Translations under genes and position numbers: made by a program
Origin: Luteimonas sp. YGD11-2
GTDB taxonomy: Bacteria; Pseudomonadota; Gammaproteobacteria; Xanthomonadales; Xanthomonadaceae
Assembly (NCBI RefSeq): GCF_004118975.1
Contig: NZ_CP035376.1
Coordinates: 2,914,001-2,978,000, forward strand
DNA: 64,000 bases
Reading direction: 5' to 3'
In this document: in pieces, positions 18,223 through 27,800 of the stretch
Position numbering within the stretch: the first letter of the stretch is position 1
Layout: each line of letters begins with the position of its first letter
Notes under the pieces: generated by a model
Database searches by the model: none
What the model was told of the DNA's origin: nothing
The model's input: only the letters and a program-made list of their open reading frames with translations

Positions 18223-18250
18223 CACCTGCCCGGCGTGTGCCGGGCAGGTG
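18223..18250. terminator. Hairpin after the Gly/Ser-rich gene
   Basis: A perfect 12-bp stem CACCTGCCCGGC and GCCGGGCAGGTG with loop GTGT starts nine bases after the stop codon. It faces the convergent decayed gene and could stop transcription from either side. No T-run is present. Confidence 0.55.
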
Positions 18251-18273
18251 CCGTCGGGCGGCGCGCGTTGCGC

Positions 18274-18725
18274 TCAGCCGCCGTAGTTCCAGCTTTGCAC
18301 CTGTCCGCCGTGGTCGCGTACGCGCCACAGGGACCGCGACAACTCTCCCTTCGAGCGGCTGCGCGTCAGCAGTCTTCCCGCGATCCGTGCGGTGGCGGTC
18401 GCCTCCACGATCGCCCGGCGTCCGCCGGGTGCGATGTCGATCCGGGTGATCTCGTAGCTGAAGTCGATCCCGACCAGGCCGCCGGTCTGGTTGTGGAGTA
18501 CGCGCATCAGCGCCAGCGCGTCCTCCATCTGCCGGCAGCCCGTGGTGCGGTCCAACGTGTGCCGCAGTGACCTGCCGTCGAGGTGCTCGACACTGCGGAC
18601 CGCGTAGTCCGCCGCCATCGGTTGCAGAGCGCTTCGCTGTCGAAGTCCGTGAGTGCCTGCATCTGCTGCCGGTAATGCGCGTGCACATCGGCTTCCGAGA
18701 TGCGCCCGCCATGACCCGGTGAATG
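18274..18725 (-). pseudogene. Frameshifted remnant of an unrecognised small protein gene
   Basis: The last 114 codons, from ATG 18618 to the stop at 18274, read as a convincing protein (MAADYAVRSVEHLDGRSLRH through SYEITRIDIA to VQSWNYGG). Directly upstream the same gene appears to continue in a different frame as RISEADVHAHYRQQMQALTD followed by FDSEALCN, which flows naturally into the ATG region if one or two bases are adjusted near 18620. This suggests a frameshifted gene of about 150 codons; alternatively the short frame alone is functional. The family is not recognised. No signal peptide is visible in the preserved part. Confidence 0.45.
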
Positions 18726-18821
18726 CCGTCGTGAAGGAAGTGTGAGCCCGAACCCGCGACCCTCCGCACCTTCCGCCGCGCCCGCGGCCCGCCGTGCCCC
18801 GCCGGCCGGTCCTGCGGCCGC

Positions 18822-19080
18822 CTACCAGTCGATCATGTAGCCGACGCCGCGCACCGCGCACCGCGCGCAGCGGGAGCGGATGCTTCGACGCTTGTTCGCA
18901 CTTGCGGCGCAGCCGGTACACCAGCATGTCGAGGCGATGCGGGTCGAAGGCCTCCACATCCGCGGTCAACCGTTCGATCAGGCCGCTGCGGTCCACCGGC
19001 TTGCAGGCGTTGGCCACCAGCTGGATGCCGAACCCGCGTGAGACCCGCGCCGGGCTCAAGCGCCAGCGCACCATGCGTTC
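18822..19080 (-). pseudogene. Decayed OmpR/PhoB-type response-regulator DNA-binding domain
   Basis: The minus strand encodes DPHRLDMLVYRLRRKCEQAS, then LPLRAV and, after a frame change, VRGVGYMIDW and a stop. This is the recognisable C-terminal winged helix of OmpR-family regulators (recognition helix plus the terminal VRGVGY hairpin). The receiver domain is missing, and the segment around VSRGFGIQLVANACKPVDRS looks internally shortened. The frame is broken at 18849-18862 by a tandem duplication of the heptamer GCGCACC; removing one copy restores the reading frame to the stop. It lies just upstream of, and divergent from, the amidase gene. Confidence 0.6.
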
Positions 19081-19184
19081 GGCCGACCGAGCAGCAGGCC
19101 ATGGGGCGAGCCCCAGCTGACGCCGGCACGCCCGGGTGTGGCCGACTGCAGGCGCAGGGGAGCACTCACGGGAAGGGATATTCG

Positions 19185-21305
19185 ATGAACAGGTTGATGA
19201 TGTCGGCGGTCGCCATTGCGCTGCTGGCCGCGGCAGTACCGACGGTCGCGGAGGAACGCGCACCGACCGCCACCGGACTGCGGCTCTTCGAACGCGAACG
19301 CCAGGATGCACAGGCGCTGCAGGCGCGGCAGCGCGCGCAGTACCCGCTCTACTTCCGCCGCGCCTACGAGCGCTTCCCGGAAATCCCGCGCGGCGTGCTG
19401 GAAGCGATCGCGCTGGTGGAAACCAACTGGGTGCACGTCGAACCCGATGCCCACGGCAATGCCGGCCACCACCATATGCCCGCCTCGTACGGCGTGATGG
19501 GCCTGTACCGCGGCGGCGGCTTCGACAACCAGGTGGCGGATGGCGCTGCGTTGCTCGGGGTCGGCGAAACGCTGGTGCTGCGTGACCCGGAAACCAACAT
19601 CCTCGCCGCGGCCGCACTGCTGGCGCGCGCGATGCAGCGCGACGGCACGCGCACCTCGCGCGACGCCGGCGTGGAAGCGGTGTCCGGTGCGCTGGCGCGT
19701 TACGCGGGCTACGGCCGCGGCGACGGCAACATCGAAGGCTTCGCGCGCCAGAGCTTCGCCTACGAGGTGCTGCAGACCCTGTCGCGCGGCGCCGATGGCA
19801 ACGGAATACGGGTGCCGAAGCTGCCGATCGAGATGCAGCAGGCGTTTCCTGCCGAACGCCTGCGCCTGTTGAGCGCACCGGCACTGAAGCTGGACCACGC
19901 CCGCGATGCGGTGTCCGCAGACGACGACGCCGTGGCGCGACCTCCCGCCGTGCAAGGCACCGCACGCACGCCCGATGCCGCGATCCAGGCACTCGATTTC
20001 GGCGAGGCGCTGTGGAATCCCGCGCACGGCAGCAATTACAGCACCGCCAACAACACCCGCTCGGCGGTGATCATGCACACCATCGAAGGCAGCTACGCCG
20101 GCGGCATCTCGTGGTTCCGCAACCCGTCGTCGAACGTATCGGCGCACTACGTGATCCGCCGCTCCGATGGCCAGATCACCCAGATGGTGCGCGAGCACCA
20201 CCAGGCCTGGCACGCCGCGTACCACAACCACTACACCATCGGCATCGAACACGATGGCCGCGCCGGTGATGCCGGCAACTGGACGGCAGCGATGGTCAAC
20301 GCATCCGCGCGCCTGGTGCGCAGCATCTGCGCACGCCAGCCGGTCAACTGCGCGTCGGCCTGGCGGGGGCCGGGCTACGACTACTGGAACGTCGTGCCCG
20401 ACAGCGTGCGCATCAAGGGCCACGGCATGCTGACCAGCAACCAGAACCGCTACGACCCCGGCCGCTACTTCCCGTGGGCGAGCTTCTACACCCTGATCAA
20501 CAACGGCGCGCCGCCACCGCCGGCCGCCACGCCCACCTACTGGGTGGACACGTTCGCCAACGCACCCGGCTTCCCCTCGTCCACCAGCACCACGCAGAGC
20601 GGCACGCTCAACACCGGCCGGCACTACGTGTACTGCAAGACCTGGGGCCGCGAGATCCGCAGCGGCGCAAGCTTCAATCGCTGGTGGCTGAAGACCGACC
20701 TCGACGTGGGCCCCGCCAACCAGTTCGTGTCCGCCTACTACCTGTCGCGCTGGGGCAACGACGAGGCGCGCGACAACGACGGCTACGACCTGCCGCGCTG
20801 CGAGGTGCTCCCGCATGGCGAGATCGGCCGCAAGTACTACGCGATGGGCGGCGTGCGCAGCCACCTGGGCGTGCCCGAGTTCGCCGAGGCCGCCGCGCAG
20901 CTGGGCGGGCGCTACCAGCAGTTCAGGAACGGCATGATCCTGTGGCATTCGCGCACCGGCGCGTATGCCGTCAACGGGAAGATCCTCGAGCACTACCGCG
21001 CCACCAACTCCGAGACGCGCTGGGGCTTCGCGTTGATGGACGAGCTCGATGCCGCACCGTCACCGGTCTCCGGCCAGCGCGGCAAGTACCAGTACTTCGA
21101 GAACGGCCTGTTCCTGTGGACCCCGGCCACCGGTGCGCACGCCGTGCATGGCGCGATCCTCGCCCACTTCGAGACCAACGGCCGCGAGGCGGCGCTGGGC
21201 TACCCCAAGACCGACGAACAGGCCCACGGCAGCACCGGCCGCAAGCAGCAGTTCGAACGCCGCACGCTGTACTGGACGCCCGAACGCGGCGTGTGGGCGG
21301 AGTGA
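19185..21305 (+). CDS. Secreted peptidoglycan hydrolase: transglycosylase-like, amidase_2 and LGFP-repeat fusion, 706 aa
   Basis: After a signal peptide (residues 1-23) there is a lysozyme/SLT-like segment (GVLEAIALVETNW, with the Glu-Thr context of lytic transglycosylases). It is followed by an N-acetylmuramoyl-L-alanine amidase domain with zinc-ligand motifs VIMHTIEGS, HYTIGIEHDG and IKGHGML, a proline-rich linker (PPPPAATP), and a C-terminal region with LGFP-type repeats (LGVPEFAEA, WGFALMDEL, LGYPKTDE). LGFP repeats usually bind cell walls. The protein probably cuts peptidoglycan, of this cell or of competitors or prey. The start at 19185 has AAGGG just upstream. A strong hairpin follows. 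Confidence 0.85.
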   Translation: MNRLMMSAVAIALLAAAVPTVAEERAPTATGLRLFERERQDAQALQARQRAQYPLYFRRAYERFPEIPRGVLEAIALVETNWVHVEPDAHGNAGHHHMPASYGVMGLYRGGGFDNQVADGAALLGVGETLVLRDPETNILAAAALLARAMQRDGTRTSRDAGVEAVSGALARYAGYGRGDGNIEGFARQSFAYEVLQTLSRGADGNGIRVPKLPIEMQQAFPAERLRLLSAPALKLDHARDAVSADDDAVARPPAVQGTARTPDAAIQALDFGEALWNPAHGSNYSTANNTRSAVIMHTIEGSYAGGISWFRNPSSNVSAHYVIRRSDGQITQMVREHHQAWHAAYHNHYTIGIEHDGRAGDAGNWTAAMVNASARLVRSICARQPVNCASAWRGPGYDYWNVVPDSVRIKGHGMLTSNQNRYDPGRYFPWASFYTLINNGAPPPPAATPTYWVDTFANAPGFPSSTSTTQSGTLNTGRHYVYCKTWGREIRSGASFNRWWLKTDLDVGPANQFVSAYYLSRWGNDEARDNDGYDLPRCEVLPHGEIGRKYYAMGGVRSHLGVPEFAEAAAQLGGRYQQFRNGMILWHSRTGAYAVNGKILEHYRATNSETRWGFALMDELDAAPSPVSGQRGKYQYFENGLFLWTPATGAHAVHGAILAHFETNGREAALGYPKTDEQAHGSTGRKQQFERRTLYWTPERGVWAE

Positions 21306-21329
21306 TGCGTCGCCCGTGACCTGTGAGCG

Positions 21330-21359
21330 GACGGCAGCCGGCGCGTGCCGGCTGCCGTC
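21330..21359 (+). terminator. Strong hairpin after the peptidoglycan hydrolase gene
   Basis: A perfect 13-bp stem GACGGCAGCCGGC and GCCGGCTGCCGTC with loop GCGT lies 25 bases after the stop. It is GC-rich without a long T-run, which is common for terminators in this genome type. Confidence 0.6.
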
Positions 21360-21562
21360 TCGCGCCGCATCCAACGCCTGCAACGATGCAGGGGACGCTA
21401 CAGGCGTACAGGCCCCCCCGGCGCTGCTCGCCGTACGGCAGGAAAGACCGCGCCGGGTCCCGCGGAAGCCACCGGCCTGCCGCCGCTCTCAGGGCCGGTC
21501 CTGGCCACTGGGCCGGCTCTAGGGTCCGCCCCAACTGGGCAGCTGCGTACGACTGCGGACAA

Positions 21563-21579
21563 TCGGGATCAATTCCCGA
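21563..21579. promoter_or_regulatory. Inverted repeat just upstream of the 531-aa protein gene
   Basis: TCGGGA and TCCCGA are separated by five bases (TCAAT) and end about 14 bases before ATG 21594. The position could make it an operator or a small hairpin that affects initiation. The evidence is positional only. Confidence 0.3.
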
Positions 21580-21593
21580 ACACCGTGAAGACC

Positions 21594-23189
21594 ATGACCG
21601 AAATCCAGCAGAAGGCCGCCGAGATCCTCGATGTCGGTGTGCGTTGGGGGCCGATCACCGACAACTATGAGCAGCGCATGGATGTTTTCGCGCAGGAACT
21701 CGAAAAGCTGTCCCCGCAACAGCGCGACGACCTGTTCGCCGAAATCCTGTCGCAGGATCGCGGCGCGCTGAATTCATGGCTCACCGTGGATCGCCTGAAC
21801 ACGCTTGTTTCCGAAGGCACGATCACCCCGCGCGAGCGCGACGCGATCTTCGACGCCTTCGGCGAGGCGTACGTCAACGGATCCATCAGCTACGAGCAGG
21901 CATTCGTCTTCGTCAACGTGTTGGGCGATGCCACCGGGCCTCTTGCCAACGAGGACAACATCAACGCACTGCTCGATACCCTGACCGGTGCCAACGGCCC
22001 CAATTCCAGCGCCTTCATCGAGAAGTTCGCCGGGGAATTCCTGGCCAACCATGTGCTCCTGGACAACATGCCGGAACCCTGGGCGCGCGCTGGCTGGGGC
22101 GCGATGGTCCTCAATGCGCTGGAGCAGTCAGGCGGCACGCAGTCGGTGCAGAACGTGCTCTCGGGCCTGACCGCCGAACAGCGCGCCGACCTGCGTAACG
22201 CCATGTCGGAGTACGGCGCCAAATACGACGCGGCGAATGGCGGCCCCGGCGACGTGCGCGATCCGATGGCGATCCTGATCGACACCACCTCGGCCCACGG
22301 CAGCACCGACGAGGTCATCGACCTCATCCACTACATCAATGACCACGCCACCGGCAATGGGCCAGGTAACCACTACTACACCCATGACAACCGCCCACTG
22401 GGCGAACGCGCCGAGGCGCTTGCGGGCCTGTTCCTCAACCACTCCGATGCCGTCCTCGACCGCCTGACGTTGCCGAGCCCGACCCAGACACCCGGCGCCA
22501 CCAACGAGGGCAGCACACTGGTCGGCGAGAACCTCGCCGCGCTGTCCAACCTGGTGCGCATGACCGCCCTCAATCCTGACAACCCGCGCGGCGGCGAGGT
22601 GATGGACCGCATCAGCGCATTCACCAGCGAGAACATCCGTGTCGGCAGCATGTCCGACGCGACCGACGTGAACGGCGATGGCGTGGTCGACGGCGACGAC
22701 AAGCGCGCGGTGGATGCCGGCGAAGGACGCACCGCGATGATCGGCGCGGTCATGCAGGACGCCGTCTCTTCCGGCTATGTGGACCTGCGCACCGACATCG
22801 CCGCACGCGATGCGTTCGTGGGCTTCCTGCTCGACACCGCCATTTCAGCCATCCCGGTGGGTGGCAAGCTCGCATCCGGTGCAATCTCCGAAGCAGTCTC
22901 CGATGCCCTGGGCGGCCTGTCCGAGGAAGTGCAGGAGGCCATCACGAAGAAGCTGACCGAACTCGGCACCAAGGCCCTGACCGATGCGCAGGGTCGCCTG
23001 ACCGCCGAGGCGAAGTCGGCCATCATCGAGGCACTGCCGGAGGACTACGCGTATCTCGAAGGGATCAAGAGCGAATCCAACAGCTTCATCCAGACCGTGA
23101 TCCTGAACTCCAGCAGCTTCCCCTACGAGTTCACCGAAGCGATGTCGGACTACGGCAGCTATATCGACGCTGCGAAGAACGCGCCGTAG
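21594..23189 (+). CDS. Unrecognised 531-aa cytoplasm-type protein with an embedded EF-hand-like loop
   Basis: The protein begins MTEIQQKAAEILDVGVRWGP, has no signal peptide and is largely helical and acidic. Around residues 360-375 it carries DVNGDGVVDGDDKRAV, an EF-hand/dockerin-like calcium loop. A hydrophobic segment (FLLDTAISAIPVGGKLASGA) occurs near residue 420, followed by a charged helical C-terminus ending DYGSYIDAAKNAP. The ATG at 21594 is preferred; the frame opens at 21345. It sits immediately outside the left edge of the putative island, next to the displaced aceE fragment. It could be a secreted effector or surface-linked protein exported without a Sec signal, but I recognise no toxin domain and no known family. 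Confidence 0.65.
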   Translation: MTEIQQKAAEILDVGVRWGPITDNYEQRMDVFAQELEKLSPQQRDDLFAEILSQDRGALNSWLTVDRLNTLVSEGTITPRERDAIFDAFGEAYVNGSISYEQAFVFVNVLGDATGPLANEDNINALLDTLTGANGPNSSAFIEKFAGEFLANHVLLDNMPEPWARAGWGAMVLNALEQSGGTQSVQNVLSGLTAEQRADLRNAMSEYGAKYDAANGGPGDVRDPMAILIDTTSAHGSTDEVIDLIHYINDHATGNGPGNHYYTHDNRPLGERAEALAGLFLNHSDAVLDRLTLPSPTQTPGATNEGSTLVGENLAALSNLVRMTALNPDNPRGGEVMDRISAFTSENIRVGSMSDATDVNGDGVVDGDDKRAVDAGEGRTAMIGAVMQDAVSSGYVDLRTDIAARDAFVGFLLDTAISAIPVGGKLASGAISEAVSDALGGLSEEVQEAITKKLTELGTKALTDAQGRLTAEAKSAIIEALPEDYAYLEGIKSESNSFIQTVILNSSSFPYEFTEAMSDYGSYIDAAKNAP

Positions 23190-23222
23190 CAGGCCCGGAC
23201 GTTTCCGGATTCATCACAGAAA

Positions 23223-23243
23223 AAGGCGGCCCATGGCCGCCTT
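23223..23243. terminator. Bidirectional terminator, duplicated partner of the aceE terminator
   Basis: AAGGCGGCC and GGCCGCCTT flank a 3-base loop CAT. On the minus strand it is followed by TTTTTC, and on the plus strand by CTTCTT. A near-identical hairpin sits at 47250-47268 next to the intact aceE end, so this element is part of the duplicated segment that borders the island. Confidence 0.75.
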
Positions 23244-23264
23244 CTTCTTGCGCAACAACTTCGG

Positions 23265-23670
23265 TCAGACCGAGATCGGATTCGGCTTGTCGCTGTCGAT
23301 CCGGTACAGCTTGATCGCCCGCGCCACGTCCTTCGCCGTCATCTTGCCGTCCTTGGCCAGCGCGTCGATCGCCGCGCGGGCGATGTGGAAGCGGTCCACC
23401 TCGAAGTGGCGGCGCAGATTGGCGCGGGTGTCGGAGCGGCAGAAGCCGTCAGTGCCCAGCACGGTGTAGGTCATCGGCACGATGGCGCGGATCTGGTCGC
23501 CCACGGCGCGCACGTAGTCCGTCGTGGCGATGGCCGGCCTTGGCGGCCTTCAAGCAACTGCGTCACGCACGGCGTGCGCTGTTCGCCTTCCGGGTGAAAC
23601 AGCTGCCTCTCTGCATCAAAGCGATCCCGTCTGGAATTGGTGAAGCTCGGCAGAACCAGATTCAGTACAC
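23265..23670 (-). pseudogene. aceE: Truncated, frameshifted copy of the aceE 3' end
   Basis: The last 82 or so codons read VPMTYTVLGTDGFCRSDTRA through KMTAKDVARAIKLYRIDSDK to PNPISV, clearly homologous to the C-terminus of the intact aceE product (which has GFGRSD and ends DRPNPVNV). DNA similarity with the intact gene continues upstream to about 23670, but a one-base loss relative to GCCGGGCCCTGG near 23535 and further changes break the frame. It lacks more than 80 percent of the gene and cannot make pyruvate dehydrogenase. It probably is the original gene end displaced when the island inserted, or a second copy carried in by it. Confidence 0.85.
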
Positions 23671-23712
23671 CGATCTAATCAGACTGAGTGCAGCGGAGGC
23701 TATGGAACCCGC

Positions 23713-23907
23713 CTACTGCTTTCGCCTGAACAGACGATCTCTCAAAGAAAACACCAGAAAGGGCTGCGGAACCAACACGAAGCCCAAAAATATAATGAGA
23801 GCAGCCTCCCAGCCTTTGGTCATTAAGTATGACATGGCAGCGATGCTTGCAAATATCAGTATCACAAGCTCCGCTTTAATCAGCATTCTTACACCCAATG
23901 AAATCAT
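23713..23907 (-). CDS. Small two-helix membrane protein, candidate Rhs immunity protein, 64 aa
   Basis: The protein starts MISLGVRMLIKAELVILIFA and contains two predicted transmembrane helices (about 8-28 and 34-54, with a Lys-Gly-Trp turn between them), ending in a basic tail RDRLFRRKQ. Its ATG overlaps the stop of the Rhs core/toxin gene in an ATGA arrangement, so the two are translationally coupled. In Rhs and other polymorphic toxin loci, the gene directly after the toxin domain usually encodes the cognate immunity protein. A membrane immunity protein would suit a membrane-acting toxin. This is inference from context; no homologue is recognised. Confidence 0.6.
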   Translation of the reverse strand: MISLGVRMLIKAELVILIFASIAAMSYLMTKGWEAALIIFLGFVLVPQPFLVFSLRDRLFRRKQ

Positions 23908-24848
23908 TCTTCTATTCTCCGCTGTACCGCCTTATCTACCGCACCCGCAGTTGCATCTACGACTACCTGCGCTGCGCTTTGGCCAGTCGTCGTCATTACC
24001 TCCCCTGCTCGGTTCGCAGACAAGGTCGTAGACGCAATATTCGGTGCTCCTGGCGCAGATGACGCTGCTGCTCGCTCTAGTTCTGCTAGTTTAGTGAGAC
24101 CCACTCTGGCACCAACACCTCCCGCAACCCCGCCAATAATCGCGGATGCACCCATCTTAAGACCGTTTGGACTTTCACCGTTCGCCACATCTTGTGCACC
24201 GCTGCCGAGAGCAGCTGCCGACCCCGCAGCTTTCCCAGTATCTGCCGCTGCACGAGCAACAGCAATGGTCCCCGCGGAGGCTTTGGTAGCGAGCCCTCCT
24301 GCTATACCGCCAGTTACAGCACCGACTACGCCAGCGATAGCCACGTCGCTTTTATCAATATTGCGAATGCGATTTGCGAAGGATCCCTCGCCGTTTGCGA
24401 TCTGCTGGACAGTCTCGAGACCTGCCCCTATGAAAAAACCGGCAATGCCGAACTCTCCATCGGGATCGATGTACTTGTAGGGATTTCCGTTAGCGTATCG
24501 GTACCGATTAAACAGAACGACTGGCTGCCCGATGGTCTCCACCGGATCGGTACTGAGAAAGACGCCGAGTTGCGGATGGTAATAACGCTGCTGCATGTAG
24601 ACGAGGTTCGTCGCGGCATCCTGCACATGTCCCGTGTACCCGGGGCCATCCTGAACGGCTGGAGTCAGCTGCGAACCATATGGCTCGTATTCCCGCCGCT
24701 CGATGACGTTGGCGCTTGCATCAGTTACAGCCACGACGCTCCTGAGGGCGTCGGTGTGTATGTACTTGACGACCGTCTGGCCAGCTGCGGGCAAGGAGAC
24801 GATCAGTAGCAATGCGCTGAAGAAGTAGATCCAGTAGGCGCGCATCAC
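23904..24848 (-). CDS. Stand-alone Rhs core protein with signal peptide and variable C-terminal domain, 314 aa
   Basis: A signal peptide (MMRAYWIYFFSALLLIVSLP, cut after AAGQ) precedes the conserved Rhs-associated core: YIHTDALRSVVAVTD, YEPYGSQL, GYTGHVQD, YMQQRYYHPQLGVFLSTDP and NPYKYIDPDGEFG. This core normally closes the Rhs shell and marks the junction to the toxin. Residues 135-314 form the variable tip: Gly/Ala-rich with hydrophobic runs (IAGVVGAVTGGIAGGLATKA, ASAIIGGVAGGVGARVGL) and a short charged tail (AVDKAVQRRIEE). No nuclease or deaminase motif is visible, so a membrane-active tip or only a structural domain is possible. The gene overlaps the upstream YD-repeat gene by ATGA. Confidence 0.8.
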   Translation of the reverse strand: MMRAYWIYFFSALLLIVSLPAAGQTVVKYIHTDALRSVVAVTDASANVIERREYEPYGSQLTPAVQDGPGYTGHVQDAATNLVYMQQRYYHPQLGVFLSTDPVETIGQPVVLFNRYRYANGNPYKYIDPDGEFGIAGFFIGAGLETVQQIANGEGSFANRIRNIDKSDVAIAGVVGAVTGGIAGGLATKASAGTIAVARAAADTGKAAGSAAALGSGAQDVANGESPNGLKMGASAIIGGVAGGVGARVGLTKLAELERAAASSAPGAPNIASTTLSANRAGEVMTTTGQSAAQVVVDATAGAVDKAVQRRIEE

Positions 24849-27800
24849 AGGCCCTCCCCCTGCGTGTCACGGATGGAACGCGGTACACCTGGGTCGCCGG
24901 GACTTCCGAACTCCATGAGTTGCTGGGGCTTCGGGGGAGATGACCACGCTGAGCAGCCAGCGGAGTTGCAGGCTCGAACCTCATGGGATGGCGCGCAATA
25001 CGCCGCGCTGCTCCGCACACCGTCCACCTGCGTGGCTGGACCGGAGTACATCATCAGCCCGTTACCCGCGACCCGCAGCTCATACGTTTGGGCGGAGACC
25101 GAAGCGGTCCACTTCAGGTTGCAAGCGATCTCCGTGCGTCCTTGCACGTACCACTGCCTTTTAAGGTTTTCCGTAATCGTGGGCACCGGGGGTGGGAGCG
25201 TGACCACCACACTTTTCGCCGACGACCAGCCACCACAACCAGCTGCGTTACAGGCACGCACCTGATAGGACCAGGTTCCAGCCCCACGCCCCGCGACCGA
25301 TGCGGTTGCAGCCGCGCCGTCGTGGATCGTGGACCAGCCGCCAGCGCCGAGACGCTCCTGCAACTGGTACTTCGTGGCATGCGATACGGCTGTCCAGCTG
25401 AGGGCATACGCGCCCGAGGTGCTACTGGAAGGCGCCGTCAACGCAGGTGCCGCGGTAGGCGGACGGGTCACTACGGTCGACTGGACAGCCGACCACGCCC
25501 CACAGCCCGCGTCGTTGCAGGCCCGCACCCGGTAGCCCCAGGTGCCGGTGGTCTTGCCGGTAACGGAGCGCGCAGTGCCCGCCGTGTTATGGATTGTCGT
25601 CCAGGCGCCGGTTCCCAAGCGTTCCTGCAGTTCGTATCGGCCGGCCCCCGCCATGGTTGACCACGTCACGTCGTAGGCGCTTGCGTGGATGGCTGCCGGC
25701 ACGGTGAGCAGCGGCACACCAGCGGGCGGATGCACGGATGTCACGGTGCCCGTAGTTGACCATGGACCGCAGCCAGCCGCGTTGCAACCACGCACCTGAT
25801 AGCCCCAGGCGCCGGCCGCTTTGCCAGTGAAGGCTTTGCTCGATCCGGCTGCATCATGCACCGTCCAGCTGCCGCTACCGAGGCGCTCCCGCAGCTGGTA
25901 CGTCGCGGCTGCGCCTACCGAGCCCCAGCTGACCGTGTAGCTTCCATTGAGGCCAGTCGCCGGCACGGACAGGGATGGTGCCCCGGATGGAGGCAACTGG
26001 ACCGTGGCCTCCCGGACGGCACTCCAAGTGCCGCAGCTGGCTGCGCTGCACGCCCTCACCCGGTATCCCCAGGTGCCAGCCGACTTGCCGCTCACCGCCT
26101 TCGTGGTGCCCGCAGCGTCATGGATGGTCGCCCAGGCGCCTGCGTTCAATCGTTCCTGGAGCTGGTACTTGCTCGCGAGCGGCGCGGGAGTCCAGCTGAC
26201 CCCGAAGCTCCCGGTGGCGCTGTATGTGGGCACCGTCAGGGTCGGCGTGGAGAGCGGTATCGGATCCTCGAGCTGCGCGATCAGGGTGCTGCCCAGATGG
26301 ACGTATTCGATGGTCTTTCCGGCGCGTTCGTCGCGCTGGAACCGCAGCGTGCCGTCCTTGCCGTATACCGAGTAGATCGCCGCGCCACCCTGCCGGGTCG
26401 CCTTCACGCGACGCCCGTGCCCGTCATAAAGGTAGGTTTCCAGGGCACCCGCGGTGCGCAACCTGTTCCCGTAGTCGAACACGTAAGGGTTGCCACTCCG
26501 GCTGCTCAGGTTGCCCTGGGGGTCATACGCGAAGGAGGAAACGGTCGCGCCGGTCGTGGTGTTGGTGACGAGGCTCAGCTGATTCGCTGCGTTGTACGTA
26601 TAGCTATTGTCCCTCGCCCTTGGGCCTGCTCCGACGCGTACCCGCGTGAGGTTGTCCAGAGGGTCATAGGTGTACGCCGCAGTACCGAACACGGGCGACA
26701 CGGTCTGCGTGAGGCGATCGAGACCGTCGTAGGCCATGGTCCTGTTGCCTCGCCCGCCTGCCAGGCCATCGCTGATGGCAGCCACATTGCCGTGGCCGTC
26801 ATAGTCAATGCTTTCGTCATGGACGGCGTTCGCACCGATGGCATCGCGTCGACGATCAGGTAACCCTCGAGCGTTCTGCGCCAGCGTGTGCACCACCCCG
26901 TTGCCGTAGGTGAACTGCTTGACCGCGCCATTCGGGAAATAGCTCACGCCCGTGGCATGTGCGCCCGCCCGGGTCGGCTGGCCCAGCGCATTGGGTGCCT
27001 GCGCCAGCGTTTCGCCGCCGGGCAGGGTCAGCGTGGCCAGGTGGCCGTTTGCGTTGTAGCCATAGCCGATGCCCCACTGATGGGCGCCCACTCCAATGGC
27101 CTCACCCGTCAGCAGGCGTCGCCTGTTGTAGGTATAGGCAGCGGAGACGATATCGGCCCCGCCGTTGTCGACGGCGATCGTCGCCAGCAATCCATCGGCC
27201 GTGTAGCTGTAGCCCGTACTGCCAAGATTGTCCGGAAACGCGAGGGACTGCACACGGTTGCGCGCGTCGTATCCCCGTACGGTGCGCTGAACCACCGGTA
27301 TATCCGCCGTATTGCAAACGGAGGTGGACGTCAACGTCGCACCGGCCCTGCTCCAGGCCAGGTTGCCGGCACCGTCGTAGGCCATGATCGTTGCGCCGGT
27401 CTCCGGTTCCACGGTCTTGCACAGCTGCTGGTGCGCGTCGTACACGTAGCTACGGGTGAGGCTGGTGCTTCCGCTGCTGTTCTGCCGCACGATCGAGGTC
27501 GGCTTACCAAAGACATTGCGTGCGATGTATGTGCGTGTGTCTTCCGGGTGCCAGATGGCGATCGGCAGTGCAGTCGATGGCTCATCGAATGCCTGGAACC
27601 ACGTCCGCGTCTGCTGCCCCTTGGGGCTGGTGACAAGCGTGTATGGGCCATCCGCGTTACCGAGATAGGTGGTGGTCGTGGTCAGCGGGCCGAGTTCGCT
27701 GTCCTGCACCACCGAGCGCACGCGGCCGAGCGCGTCGTACTGCGTGCGCGTACCCGTTGATTCGCTGTGATCCGCGCTCGCGTAAGAAACGAACGTCGGC

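Noticed and set aside
17755..18225. Minus-strand frame rich in Glu-Pro-Leu repeats
   Set aside because: Direct complement of the Gly/Ser-rich gene, whose plus strand has a strong ribosome binding site.
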